A program made the translations under genes and the position numbers. A model generated the notes under the pieces. That model made no database searches. It was given only the letters and a program-made list of their open reading frames with translations, and was not told the DNA's origin. Below are positions 35,157-43,651 of a stretch of 64,000 nucleotides of DNA, piece by piece (the first letter of the stretch is position 1; each line of letters begins with the position of its first letter). Origin of the DNA: Candidatus Bathyarchaeia archaeon. GTDB taxonomy: Archaea > Thermoproteota > Bathyarchaeia > Hecatellales > Hecatellaceae. The stretch covers positions 115,696-179,695 of the forward strand of contig JAVZMI010000001.1 of the NCBI GenBank assembly GCA_038883335.1. Direction: 5' to 3'.

Positions 35157-35960
35157 ACGCCTCGTTACGCTGTTAGATTTTACTATGATGGCAGAAGCTA
35201 TCACGGTTTCCAGTCTCAGCGATCTGAGCGAACCGTGGCCTCGGAGATACTTAAAGCCCTTAAACAGTCGAAACTAGTTACAGATCCTAGCGCAGCTAGG
35301 TTTCAAGCTGCCTCTAGAACAGATAGAGGAGTCAGCGCCCTCGCACAGACTGTAGCCTTCAGTACCAAGGAACAGTTCTCAACGCCCCGTATCAATGCCT
35401 TCCTCCCCCTGGACATAACGGCGTGGGCTTCAGCCAAGGTTCCAGATGGCTTCAACCCGAGGAAGAGGGCGGAGAGTAGAGAATACGTTTATCTCCATTA
35501 CTACCGGGGTGAAGACTTGGATGAGATGACAACAGCAGCTAAACTATTAACTGGGAGGCATGACTTCCGAAACTTCACCCTTGGTATGGCGCCCTGCCTG
35601 CGAACAATTGATGAGTTCACAGTGAATAGGGAGGGAAGCTTCATCCTCTTCCGGGTCTCGGCGAAGGGGTTCGCTCGTGGAATGGTAAGGAGGTTAGTAG
35701 CTGCCTTGATCGAGGTTGGGCAGGGTAGGAGCAATATCGAGTTGCTAGGCCAACTTTTAGACCCCGCTTACAAGCCCAAAAAAGTTACTAAACCAGCGCC
35801 AGCCGAGAACCTTATACTTTTCGACGTAAAATACAGTGGCATAAACTTTATGGTGGAAAGGAAGTCGCTCAGTAGGCTTATAAGGTGGCTGGTAGGCGGA
35901 TTTACTGCTGGGAGGCTAAAGGGTCTCTGCCTAGAGAGGTTGGGCGGGAGCTATCTCTAA
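35157..35960 (+). CDS. truA: tRNA pseudouridine synthase TruA, probable ACG start
   Basis: About 268 residues. The catalytic motif ASRTDRGVSA with its Asp and the C-terminal FARGMVRRLVAALIEVGQGR match TruA, which isomerises U38-U40 in tRNA anticodon arms. The first legal start (GTG 35235) would delete the first strand RYAVRFYYDGRSYHGFQ, which contains the family YDGxxYxGFQ motif. The frame is open to a TAA at 35097 with no ATG, GTG, TTG or CTG. The only codon one base from ATG is ACG 35157, 10 nt after GGAGG. Confidence 0.88.
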   Translation, partial: TPRYAVRFYYDGRSYHGFQSQRSERTVASEILKALKQSKLVTDPSAARFQAASRTDRGVSALAQTVAFSTKEQFSTPRINAFLPLDITAWASAKVPDGFNPRKRAESREYVYLHYYRGEDLDEMTTAAKLLTGRHDFRNFTLGMAPCLRTIDEFTVNREGSFILFRVSAKGFARGMVRRLVAALIEVGQGRSNIELLGQLLDPAYKPKKVTKPAPAENLILFDVKYSGINFMVERKSLSRLIRWLVGGFTAGRLKGLCLERLGGSYL

Positions 35961-35968
35961 GTTTATTT
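35960..35968 (+). promoter_or_regulatory. Probable TATA box of rnpB
   Basis: GTTTATTT lies about 28 nt before the first base of the P1 helix of RNase P RNA, inside an AT-rich stretch immediately after truA. Confidence 0.4.
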
Positions 35969-35991
35969 CAAACTTGCATTTATTTATTTTT

Positions 35992-36307
35992 GAGGTGGTT
36001 TGGCGAGTGGGTGGGCGGCTTCCCAGCCTTAAGGCTGGAGGAAACTCCGCTCACACGGTGGACCCGCAGCGCCGCAAGGCGCAGGGCGAGAGCCCTAACC
36101 ACAGCACAGAAACGATATGCCCAACGAGATATGGCTATGAGGCGTAGTAAGTCGCCTAGGACCCCGTTGGTTACAGTGCAACGGCTGTTCTGCGGGGTGC
36201 AAGGACGAATAGGCGTCTATGAGCTCCACCCGAGACGCGGGTAGTCCGCTTAGCCACATGCCGCCTAAAACAGAAAGCGGGTTACGGCCCAGACGCCAAA
36301 CCACCTC
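35992..36307 (+). ncRNA. rnpB: RNase P RNA
   Basis: The ends pair in a perfect 14-bp P1 helix (35992-36005 with 36294-36307). Conserved regions are recognisable: GGAGGAAACTCCGCTC near 36037 (CR I), CACAGCACAGAAACGATA near 36100 (CR IV) and AAACAGAAAGCGGGTTA near 36268 (CR V). It is about 316 nt long, GC-rich and without a coding frame. It is the catalytic RNA of tRNA 5' maturation; its protein partners Rpp30 and Pop5 are at 13417-14500. It sits between truA and tsr3. Confidence 0.9.
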
Positions 36308-36337
36308 AACCACGAGAGTTCGAGGTACGCTTTACTG

Positions 36338-36865
36338 TTGAGTAGTAAACTGTTCAGTTTTCCGGTTAAGCTTTACGTTTATGAGATGCGGCAAGATGAC
36401 CCTGAAAAATGTACCTCCGCAAAGCTTCGCCGCCTACGCCTCGCCACTCCAATAACACGAATGTCAAACATTCCTAAACGTGCCGTTGTGCTCAACCCAG
36501 TCTCTAACGACATCTTCTCCCCCGCCGACCGGGATGCAGTAGCACGGTGGGGTCTCGTTGCTATCGACTGTTCCTGGGCGATGTTCAAGAAAGTCTTCTC
36601 TAGAAGGTTCCCAGGCATAAACCGAAGGCTTCCCACTCTCATCGCAGGGAACCCTGTGAATTATGGGCATAGAGCCATTTTGAGCTCTGTTGAGGCTTTA
36701 GCAGCCACCCTCTTTATCGCTGGTTTTAAGATTGAAGCTGAGAGTCTTCTCTCTATTTATAAATGGGGGGCAAGTTTCCTCTCCCTCAATCGGGAGTTGC
36801 TGGAAGAGTATAGTCGAGCACGAAGCTTTGAAGAGATATTGGCTGTTGAGTCTTCATTCTTCTAG
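36338..36865 (+). CDS. tsr3: Tsr3: 16S/18S rRNA aminocarboxypropyltransferase (DUF367)
   Basis: 175 residues from TTG 36338. The N-terminal strand KLYVYEMRQDDPEKCTSAKL carries the family R-Q-D-D-P-x-K-C signature. LNPVSNDIFSPADR, AIDCSWAMF and LIAGNPVNYG match the SPOUT-like SAM site. It transfers the 3-amino-3-carboxypropyl group to a small-subunit rRNA pseudouridine. It follows rnpB closely, so RNA-processing functions are grouped. Its stop overlaps the convergent nnrDE gene by 4 nt. Confidence 0.93.
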   Translation: MSSKLFSFPVKLYVYEMRQDDPEKCTSAKLRRLRLATPITRMSNIPKRAVVLNPVSNDIFSPADRDAVARWGLVAIDCSWAMFKKVFSRRFPGINRRLPTLIAGNPVNYGHRAILSSVEALAATLFIAGFKIEAESLLSIYKWGASFLSLNRELLEEYSRARSFEEILAVESSFF

Positions 36866-38409
36866 CGGTCTTGCTTCACAGCTATGTGCTCCATTGGGTG
36901 TTCTATGACGTAGGGGATCTCTTCTATCAGATCAGTGGGCAAGATGTGGTACCCTTTCTTTCTATAGAGCAGATCGCCTGCCGCGCCATTAACAAAGGCA
37001 CCAGCTACTGCAGCTTCGAAGACATCTACACCTTGAGCTAAGAAACCCCCCACCACGCCAGTCAGAACATCACCCGTGCCTCCCACGGTCATCCCTGGAT
37101 TTCCAGTGAAGTTCAGTTTAACCCTGCGACCGTCAGAGATTACATCCACAGGTCCCTTAAGTAGAACAACCGCCCCAAGCATCTCCGCTGACTTTCTAAC
37201 CTGCCTCGACCTTGCCTCCAGCTGTGGCAGAGGCTCTTCGCCCGTGAGAATTTTGTACTCACCAGCGTGAGGTGTGAGCACTGCGGCTGTAAATTTTGGT
37301 CTCTCCCGCATCCACCCCAACACCTTAAGACCGTCTGCATCTAGGACGAGAGGTTTGTTTGACACTTCAATCCTCCTTAGCAGAGACTCTACAGCCTGGG
37401 TTGTATCAGGGTGGAGACCTAAGCCAGGCCCAATCGCGACGGCAGTAGCTTTCTCGATGAAAGGCGCCACAACAGCCAAGCCGTCTTCAGTAAGATGATT
37501 GTCACTAAGTTTCACGGTTATCAAGTCGGGGGATATCGTTGAGATCGCGTAGGCAACCTCTCTAGGGGCAGCCACATACACCAAGTCAACTCCAGTCTGC
37601 AAGGCTGCCAGTCCAGTTATGGCTGGTGCACCCACATAAGTCTCACTCCCACCTATGACTAGCAGTCTTCCAAAATCCCCTTTATGGGCTAAGTGTGGTC
37701 TGGGCCGACGGACAAGGTATACATCGCCTGGGCCGGCATAAATCTCAGCCTCTTTGGGGATGCCAATATCCACGGTGACCAAATCCCCAACGTAACCTTC
37801 CACAGCCTTAAGGAGACCTCTCTTCGGTTTGTGGAAGGTAACAGTCAAGTTTGCTTTGACAGCCTCTCCCAGAACATCCCCAGTAGAGGCGTCGATGCCC
37901 GTGGGGATATCTACTGCCACACGGAACGCTCTTGTATTGTTTATGCTAATCACAGCCTGAAGGATTGGGGGTGTGATGTTACCTCGGGCACCAGTACCCA
38001 ATAGCGCATCGACTACTATATCGGTTTGAACTTGTGTGGGTAGCATCGTTGAATCTTTCGCGATTAGTGTCTCCACGGTGGCCGTCATTCTGCGTATGGT
38101 CTCCCAGTTTCGCCTAACGTTGGGGTCTGTTATCCGCTCCTCGCAGCCGACAAGTATCACAGTAACCTTAAACCCTCTCGAAGCAAGATGCCTCGCAGCA
38201 ACCATGCCGTCCCCGCCGTTTCTGCCAGTACCCGCGTAGATGGTGCATCTGCTCTCAGGCTTCAGCCTTGAAGAGATTACCTCCGCTACAGCCCTACCCG
38301 CGCACTCCATCAACTGACCCATTGAAACCCCCAAATACTCGGCGTTCTGCTCTATAGCAGCCATTTCTCTGGCACTCAAACCTTCATACACTGTTTCACC
38401 ACCAGCCAT
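36862..38409 (-). CDS. nnrDE: Bifunctional NAD(P)H-hydrate epimerase / ADP-dependent dehydratase
   Basis: 515 residues. The N-terminal YjeF epimerase (about 1-220) shows GTGRNGGDGMVAARHLASRG and VDIPTGIDASTGDVLG. The C-terminal ribokinase-like dehydratase (about 230-500) shows KGDFGRLLVIGGSETYVGAP, VAIGPGLG, LTPHAGE and GNPGMTVGGTGDVLTG. The fusion repairs hydrated NADH and NADPH. It is monocistronic and divergent from the RAM-domain gene at 38468. Confidence 0.96.
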   Translation of the reverse strand: MAGGETVYEGLSAREMAAIEQNAEYLGVSMGQLMECAGRAVAEVISSRLKPESRCTIYAGTGRNGGDGMVAARHLASRGFKVTVILVGCEERITDPNVRRNWETIRRMTATVETLIAKDSTMLPTQVQTDIVVDALLGTGARGNITPPILQAVISINNTRAFRVAVDIPTGIDASTGDVLGEAVKANLTVTFHKPKRGLLKAVEGYVGDLVTVDIGIPKEAEIYAGPGDVYLVRRPRPHLAHKGDFGRLLVIGGSETYVGAPAITGLAALQTGVDLVYVAAPREVAYAISTISPDLITVKLSDNHLTEDGLAVVAPFIEKATAVAIGPGLGLHPDTTQAVESLLRRIEVSNKPLVLDADGLKVLGWMRERPKFTAAVLTPHAGEYKILTGEEPLPQLEARSRQVRKSAEMLGAVVLLKGPVDVISDGRRVKLNFTGNPGMTVGGTGDVLTGVVGGFLAQGVDVFEAAVAGAFVNGAAGDLLYRKKGYHILPTDLIEEIPYVIEHPMEHIAVKQDR

Positions 38410-38467
38410 AAATCAAAAAGTTTAAAGTCTAAGTGTGATATAAGCACAGTTAGACGGGGTTGTCGCT

Positions 38468-38710
38468 ATGCCAACGGCCTTTGTGTTGATCAACTCTGAA
38501 ATTGGAGCTGAAGATAAAGTTCTCCAAGAACTGAAGAAAGTGAATGGTGTCAAGGAAGCCTACATAGTTTACGGCGTGTATGATGTTCTGGCTAAGGTTG
38601 AGGCTGACAGCATGGACAAGCTGAAGGAGTGTATCAGTTGGAGCATTCGGAGACTGGACAAGGTAAGGTCTACCTTGACTATGATCGTCGTAGAGGGCGG
38701 CGTGAAATAG
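38468..38710 (+). CDS. Stand-alone Lrp/AsnC ligand-binding (RAM) domain protein
   Basis: 80 residues made only of the RAM effector domain: MPTAFVLINSEIGAEDKVL, VKEAYIVYGVYDVLAKVEA and VRSTLTMIVVEGG. It is highly similar to the protein at 26578-26826, so they are recent paralogs or a conserved pair that may form mixed oligomers. No HTH is encoded before it. It is located between nnrDE and tiaS, with a 67-nt gap to tiaS. Confidence 0.88.
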   Translation: MPTAFVLINSEIGAEDKVLQELKKVNGVKEAYIVYGVYDVLAKVEADSMDKLKECISWSIRRLDKVRSTLTMIVVEGGVK

Positions 38711-38777
38711 ACCTATAAAAACCAGCCCACCCCTCGAGGTGTGGTGCCTTTCTCTATCTTGGTAGAGCCAGATTGGG

Positions 38778-40139
38778 ATGGTGCCTCAGTTTCACATAGG
38801 TATCGATGATACAGACTCGCTTAAAGGGGGCTGCACAACATATGTTGCTGCTCTCTTGGTTGAAGAGCTTTCAAGGTATAATGTGGCATTCATCGATTAC
38901 CCAAACATACTCAGACTCAACCCAAATATACCATGGAAGACTAGAGGAAATGGCGCCATTTGTCTGAGGCTCAGCCCTGACCCTGCTGAGATTGACACGA
39001 TAAAAGAAGTGGTGATACATTGTGTGGAGCGGAACTCTGACTTGGCATCTGAACGAACTGACCCTGGAGTAGTGTTCTTGAAGGGTGAAGTTCCTGAAGC
39101 TTTGTTAGAGTTCTCTGCAGAGGCTGTCTGTAGAATAGTCAACTTCAAGGCGGCAAATAATATACTGAATAATCTCCCTGTTGAGGCTGTGGCGCTTAAG
39201 GGGCGTAGGGGTATCATAGGTGCTCTCGCAGCCGTTGGGGGACTATTCAGAGGCGATTGTACTTACGAGGCAATAGCTTACAGGTTGCCGGAGAATCGGG
39301 GTAAGCCGAGGATAGTTGACGTAGGATCGGTTGTTGAAATGGATAAGAGGACCAAAGGCTTAACCTTTAATAACATAGACTCCGAGACTGGAAGAATTTT
39401 AATAACCCCGAGGGGTCCAGACCCGGTGCTCCTCGGCATCAGGGGAGAGACGCCGGGGGTGGTGCGTGAGGCGCTGAGCATTGTGAAGGTGTCTGAAGAG
39501 ATCGAGAGGTGGGTTATATTCAGAACCAACCACGGGACTGACAGCCACTTCAAGACCGTCTACAAGATCAATGAGATCCGTCCCTTCCTTCCGGTCGTCG
39601 TCGAGGGTTCTGTTGCAAGCTGGCCTGTCACTATTCCAGGGGGGCATGTGATCTTAACTTTGGTGGATGAAACTGGCGAGATTGATTGTGCAGCCTACGA
39701 GCCCACAGGCTCATTCACGCATGTCGTTAGAATGCTAGTTCCAGGGGATAAGGTTAGAGTGTATGGTGGGGTTAGGAAATCTAGCAAGACTAATCCTCGA
39801 ACGATAAACCTCGAGAAGCTTGAAATTCTGGATGTAGCGGAGAAAGTTAGACTTGTGAATCCGTCTTGCCCTCGATGTATGAGGAGAATGAGTTCTCTAG
39901 GCGTCGATAAAGGGTTTGAGTGTAGGAGGTGCGGTCTTAAGGAGAGAAATTTGAAGAGAGTTAGAGAGGTTGAGAGGCGAAACTTGTCGCCGGGGATTTA
40001 CATTCCACCACCTAGGGCGCATCGACATCTCACCAAACCCTACATGAGGTATGGGCGTGAGAAGACTGGTTCTTACCAACTTAGAACGCTCTCCCTCGCC
40101 GAGTTCTACGGTCTAGGCTCAATCGGCCTCCACAGTTGA
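38778..40139 (+). CDS. tiaS: tRNA(Ile2) 2-agmatinylcytidine synthetase TiaS
   Basis: 453 residues. The opening HIGIDDTDSLKGGCTTYVAA is the TiaS/DUF1743 signature. The ferredoxin-like and kinase-like parts follow (KAANNILNNLPVEAVALKGR), then an OB-fold (GHVILTLVDETGEIDCAAYE) and a C-terminal zinc ribbon CPRCMRR...CRRCGLK. It attaches agmatine to C34 of tRNA-Ile(CAU) so that AUA is read as Ile. Agmatine could come from the arginine decarboxylase at 52374-52976. Its end overlaps the convergent membrane gene by 21 nt. Confidence 0.95.
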   Translation: MVPQFHIGIDDTDSLKGGCTTYVAALLVEELSRYNVAFIDYPNILRLNPNIPWKTRGNGAICLRLSPDPAEIDTIKEVVIHCVERNSDLASERTDPGVVFLKGEVPEALLEFSAEAVCRIVNFKAANNILNNLPVEAVALKGRRGIIGALAAVGGLFRGDCTYEAIAYRLPENRGKPRIVDVGSVVEMDKRTKGLTFNNIDSETGRILITPRGPDPVLLGIRGETPGVVREALSIVKVSEEIERWVIFRTNHGTDSHFKTVYKINEIRPFLPVVVEGSVASWPVTIPGGHVILTLVDETGEIDCAAYEPTGSFTHVVRMLVPGDKVRVYGGVRKSSKTNPRTINLEKLEILDVAEKVRLVNPSCPRCMRRMSSLGVDKGFECRRCGLKERNLKRVREVERRNLSPGIYIPPPRAHRHLTKPYMRYGREKTGSYQLRTLSLAEFYGLGSIGLHS

Positions 40140-40649
40140 CCTACCCCGCTTCAGCATGGCCCCAGCTACCTCGTATGAGATGTCAAAGGTGATTAAGCCT
40201 ACCGCACTTAGCATATTCAGAAGTCCTATTACGGCTAGAAGAACCGCTACCCCCTTCAAGAAAAACCTATACCGGAAGAGCAGTTTAACATACCTCATCC
40301 TCCATGGCCTATCATGGCCAGCCTCGTCAAGGTACGCAGCAACTGAGAGAGCTGTAAGAGCCGGCAAGACTGGAAACTCTAAACCGATAATCACCATTAA
40401 TGCCACTAGAAGAGCTAATCCGGCGGCTAAGTTCCATCTGTCAACTTTGAGTGAGGCTATACAGCCTATAACGACTGCTAGGATGGCTGTTGAGGTGTAA
40501 TGGTCTACATTCACCAGTAGCCAGAAGAGAGATGCGGCAGCGAACGCCGAGGCATAGCCGATAAGGCTGTTGCGTTCTTCTCCGTATTTGTCTGCCATCT
40601 TTAGGAGAATCCCCGCTAAAGCGAACTCGAGAATATGTATCAGATCCAT
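40119..40649 (-). CDS. Polytopic membrane protein of unknown function
   Basis: 176 residues with about five or six hydrophobic helices: SAFAAASLFWLLVNVDH, TAILAVVIGCIASLKVD, LAAGLALLVALMVIIGL, FFLKGVAVLLAVIGLLNML and VGLITFDIS. Charged DEAGHDRPWRMR lies in a loop. The family is not recognised with confidence; similar proteins occur in other archaea. It begins one base before the acylphosphatase stop-side boundary and is probably co-transcribed with it. Confidence 0.75.
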   Translation of the reverse strand: MDLIHILEFALAGILLKMADKYGEERNSLIGYASAFAAASLFWLLVNVDHYTSTAILAVVIGCIASLKVDRWNLAAGLALLVALMVIIGLEFPVLPALTALSVAAYLDEAGHDRPWRMRYVKLLFRYRFFLKGVAVLLAVIGLLNMLSAVGLITFDISYEVAGAMLKRGRSTVEAD

Positions 40650-40964
40650 TTACACATCAGGTGAGGCTGTCAGTCGAGAGTTGGGTATGTCGTAAACTAT
40701 CTTAAACTCTTTGAATTTCCCTGTGTAATCCTCCCACTTGAGCTCGATATCTGTGACATGCGCACCTGGAGGACCCTTGCGGCAATATTGAATCACCTTG
40801 TCCACATTCTCCTTCTCCCCCTCCAAAACGACTTCAACTCTCCCATCTTCAAGGTTCCGGATCCATCCGGTGACCCCTAACCTGCGTGCCTCCTGCTTTG
40901 TATTGTGTCGGAAGAAGACGCCTTGAACCAGTCCGCTAATCCAGAGATGAGCTCTAACCTTCAT
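40650..40964 (-). CDS. acyP: Acylphosphatase
   Basis: 104 residues. The active-site motif GLVQGVFFRHNTKQEARRLG (Arg of VFFR) and the Asn of GWIRNLEDGRVEVVLEG are both present, giving the small ferredoxin-like enzyme that hydrolyses acyl phosphates. It has a C-terminal extension of about 12 residues. ATG start. First gene of a two-gene unit with the membrane protein. Confidence 0.94.
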   Translation of the reverse strand: MKVRAHLWISGLVQGVFFRHNTKQEARRLGVTGWIRNLEDGRVEVVLEGEKENVDKVIQYCRKGPPGAHVTDIELKWEDYTGKFKEFKIVYDIPNSRLTASPDV

Positions 40965-41091
40965 AATCTCGACCGTGAATATAATGCTTCTACTCGAAAT
41001 TAAAAATAGGCAGGAGCATTATATCTATACAGCGCATGTGTGAGAGTTAGAGACCTGAGAGACTGACAGCAAAACACTGACAGTTACCGCG

Positions 41092-41454
41092 GTGTCCATT
41101 GTGAAGATAGTTAGGCATATGGAACTGGAATGGACTAGGAGCACGGGGTACTCGAAAAAGGTTCTCTTAAGAGGTGAGGAAATTAAGTTGAAGGGAGCTA
41201 TAATTCAGCTGGCTGAAGTTGACCCAGGTGAGAAGGAGAAACCTCACTACCATAAGGTGACTACTGAGATCCTCTATGTCATAGAGGGAGGAGGATACAT
41301 CTCCACAGGGGACGGTACACCTAAAATCGAGGCGGGAGATCTAATACTTTTAGAGCCAGGCGACGTTCATTCCGTCGTGAATGACTCTGACAAGACACTA
41401 CTAATCTTGGTTTTCAAGATAAATGCGACAGAAGGCGACAAATACTGGATATAA
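41092..41454 (+). CDS. Cupin domain protein
   Basis: 120 residues forming a single cupin barrel. Motif 1 is EKPHYHKVTTEILYVIEG (His, His, Glu metal ligands) and motif 2 is DLILLEPGDVHSVVND (His). It could be an isomerase, dioxygenase or sugar-binding protein; neighbours give no clue. GTG start at 41092. Followed 49 nt later by the initiator tRNA gene, which has its own promoter. Confidence 0.88.
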   Translation: MSIVKIVRHMELEWTRSTGYSKKVLLRGEEIKLKGAIIQLAEVDPGEKEKPHYHKVTTEILYVIEGGGYISTGDGTPKIEAGDLILLEPGDVHSVVNDSDKTLLILVFKINATEGDKYWI

Positions 41455-41470
41455 TTGGGGGCTAATCGAT

Positions 41471-41480
41471 AAAATTATAA
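41471..41480 (+). promoter_or_regulatory. TATA box of initiator tRNA-Met
   Basis: AAAATTATAA is centred about 28 nt before the first tRNA base, at the expected archaeal position. Confidence 0.55.
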
Positions 41481-41503
41481 GTAAAGCGTAATACTCCTAT
41501 CTT

Positions 41504-41595
41504 AGCGGGGTGGGGTAGCCAGGCTTAACCCGCGGGGCTCATAAGCTCTCTGAGAAACCCCGAGATCTATGGTTCAAATCCATACCCCGCTACCA
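41504..41595 (+). tRNA. Initiator tRNA-Met (CAU) with 13-nt intron, CCA encoded
   Basis: Acceptor AGCGGGG pairs with CCCCGCU, giving the A1-U72 end typical of archaeal initiators. The discriminator A and CCA are encoded. The anticodon stem is CGGGG/CCCCG, supplying the three G-C pairs of initiators. The T-arm is TATGG-TTCAAAT-CCATA. Between A37 (41543) and A38 (41557) lies a 13-nt insert, 41544-41556, at the canonical 37/38 intron site; its CTC/GAG can pair for the splicing motif. Confidence 0.92.
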
Positions 41596-41793
41596 AATTT
41601 AGATATTCTTTTCATCTTTCCCTGCGGAATAAGCATGGATCCTCTCGCAAGTCATCCTATATAGTCGAGAAAATCTGTTACACACATTTTACGGGACTAT
41701 TATTGCTTAGATATGTTGAGAGAGCATCTTTCATGCTATAATTAAAATATAAAAAAATGCCTCACTCGTAAGGATGCCTAAGAGGTTCTTAGA

Positions 41794-42312
41794 TTGAGGA
41801 GCTATCTTGGCACTAATGTGGGGACCTATATTGAGAACCAACTTTTGGGGGCTAAAAAATACGTTAAGATCTGCAGCCCTTGGATTTCGCCCATATATGC
41901 TAGTAGACTTGTCGATCTAGCTAAGAGAGGCGTTAATGTCTGGGTAATGCTTCAAATTCGGGGTAAACCCAATTCTCAAAATGAAACTTTTGACGTTAGC
42001 AGAAAAAGTTACAACATTCTGAAAGAAAAGGGAGGTATACTAAAAAGGGTTATAGGTTTTTTAAAGAAAGAAAAAACTGAACCGATCTTAAGAATAATAG
42101 CTGTTGATTCTGAAAAATATGGGTTCGACTTGGCTCACGCTAAAATTTACGTGGTGGATGGAGAATATGCCGTTGTAGGTTCAGTAAACCTCACCGAAAC
42201 AGGCTTATGGAAAAACCTTGAATACATCTTAGTTTTTGAGGGGTCGGATGCAAAAGTGATAGAAGAAGATTATGATAGGCTGTGGCGAGCTTATTATGGA
42301 GGTTTAAGATAA
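41794..42312 (+). CDS. Phospholipase D-like (HKD) nuclease-family protein
   Basis: 172 residues with one HKD motif, HAKIYVVDGEYAVVGSVNLT (H-x-K-x4-D, then GSxN), so an active enzyme would be a dimer as in Nuc-type nucleases. The N-terminal part (VGTYIENQLLGAKKYVKICS, WISPIYASRLVDLAKRG) matches the PLD half-domain. It might cut DNA, RNA or phospholipid. The start is TTG 41794, 20 nt after an unproductive short ATG frame; AAAATATAAAA near 41745-41755 is the likely TATA box. Monocistronic. Confidence 0.85.
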   Translation: MRSYLGTNVGTYIENQLLGAKKYVKICSPWISPIYASRLVDLAKRGVNVWVMLQIRGKPNSQNETFDVSRKSYNILKEKGGILKRVIGFLKKEKTEPILRIIAVDSEKYGFDLAHAKIYVVDGEYAVVGSVNLTETGLWKNLEYILVFEGSDAKVIEEDYDRLWRAYYGGLR

Positions 42313-42359
42313 AAAAAGGAATACTGTTTACCCTATCGAGTATCTGGCAAACTTGCGTC

Positions 42360-43031
42360 TCAGAGGAAGACCTTAACCTTTACTGTTGCTCCATCAAAGA
42401 GCTTTAACTCGTCCCTAAGGTAGACTGGGGCAACTACCTCCACTACGTCAGGTCCATAATGGCTTCTCTCAATCAGTACTACGGCACCCTTACACTTTCC
42501 CTCCACCACCGCGTTAAAACATTTCAGGGAACCATATGTTCTTTTGTCGTTAGAGAAACCTTCCACGAGGATTCCCGGAGATCTCTCCAACTCTTTCTTT
42601 AAGGTTACATCAGCTAACCTCGAGAGTCTAAGGTTCAAAGTTCCTGGGTAAGGCTTGAAACCTAGCTTGGAAGTAAACTGTTTCATATAACCGTCCTTTG
42701 ATACATAGTAGGCACCCTCCCCTAACCCGCTGAAGAGTTTCCCTTCAATAGAAACAACTCGCCGTCTCCTCCCACGGAGAAGAGCTCCTAGGGCTGAATA
42801 GATCTTAGTCAGTTCCTCCGCACCTTTCCTAGTAATTTCAACATGCTCACCTCGCATGTCAATTCTTCTATCGATATAGCCGCCTTCGGAAAGGCATTTC
42901 AACCATCTAGAAACTGTCTGCTGAGAACAGCCAAGATCCTCGGCTAAGGTAGTTGTAGAAGTTAGGATAGCCTCACTTAAAGCACCAAGCTCTCCAAGCC
43001 TAAGGAGGAGGAACCATAAATACGGCTTCAT
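42360..43031 (-). CDS. ribK: CTP-dependent riboflavin kinase with N-terminal HTH (RibK/RibR)
   Basis: 223 residues. Residues 1-85 are a winged HTH (LAEDLGCSQQTVSRWLKCLS, then a wing GEHVEITRKG). Residues about 92-223 are the archaeal riboflavin kinase (GEGAYYVSKDGYMKQF, GFKPYPGTLNLRL). The C-terminal part uses CTP to form FMN; the fused HTH likely represses riboflavin genes in response to flavin or CTP. No other rib genes are nearby. A 160-nt non-coding gap separates it from the FUN14 gene. Confidence 0.94.
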   Translation of the reverse strand: MKPYLWFLLLRLGELGALSEAILTSTTTLAEDLGCSQQTVSRWLKCLSEGGYIDRRIDMRGEHVEITRKGAEELTKIYSALGALLRGRRRRVVSIEGKLFSGLGEGAYYVSKDGYMKQFTSKLGFKPYPGTLNLRLSRLADVTLKKELERSPGILVEGFSNDKRTYGSLKCFNAVVEGKCKGAVVLIERSHYGPDVVEVVAPVYLRDELKLFDGATVKVKVFL

Positions 43032-43192
43032 ATCGCAGCCTCCGAACCATTTAGGCAGTCGGAAACAAGGTAGCTTCAGGGTAGGCTATAAGCGAATCTA
43101 AAACCAGAAACACCAAGTCCAAGATTAACCCTCTCAAACATTTCAGACAAGGCGGCCTAGGTCTAACATCGATTAATGGTAGCAGGTTTAGT

Positions 43193-43519
43193 TCAGCCAG
43201 TCTTAAGGCCTAAAGCAAGCCCTACAATGAAGCTACCAACGAAAGGAATGTTAGCTGCTAGGATGGATAGAGCGCTAAGTTCTCCCTGGAAAGTTGCCAG
43301 CCATCCCTCAGCTGCCTCTGCGAACTTCTCATATTTTATCTCAATGAAACCTATATATGCAAGATACTGGAGTGCCACAAAAAATACCCCAACTAACACT
43401 ATAAAAATCTTCATTATCTTCTTTAAGGCAAAGCCTACTATGAAACCTACACTACCCCCAAATCCTAACTGAGCAATAAGAGGGTTTATGTAATCCGCAT
43501 TCAATCTAACAACCACCAT
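43193..43519 (-). CDS. FUN14 family membrane protein
   Basis: 108 residues with glycine-rich hydrophobic segments: GFGGSVGFIVGFALKKIMKI, VLVGVFFVALQYLAYIGF and the C-terminal VGSFIVGLALGLKTG. The FxxGxxxG pattern and length match the FUN14 family of small membrane proteins. The function in archaea is unknown; in eukaryotes FUNDC1 is a mitophagy receptor. The start codon at 43519 is preceded by a typical AT-rich promoter region. Confidence 0.82.
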   Translation of the reverse strand: MVVVRLNADYINPLIAQLGFGGSVGFIVGFALKKIMKIFIVLVGVFFVALQYLAYIGFIEIKYEKFAEAAEGWLATFQGELSALSILAANIPFVGSFIVGLALGLKTG

Positions 43520-43651
43520 AGACCCCTAGGGCTAGGCATATGAAATAACCTTGAACAGAGATATCACAATTACACCAAGACCAAGTATATATTGGTTTCA
43601 TGGAGGCTAAATCCTGTAACAGCTCACAGCCGCTAGTTTTTGTTTTAAAAT

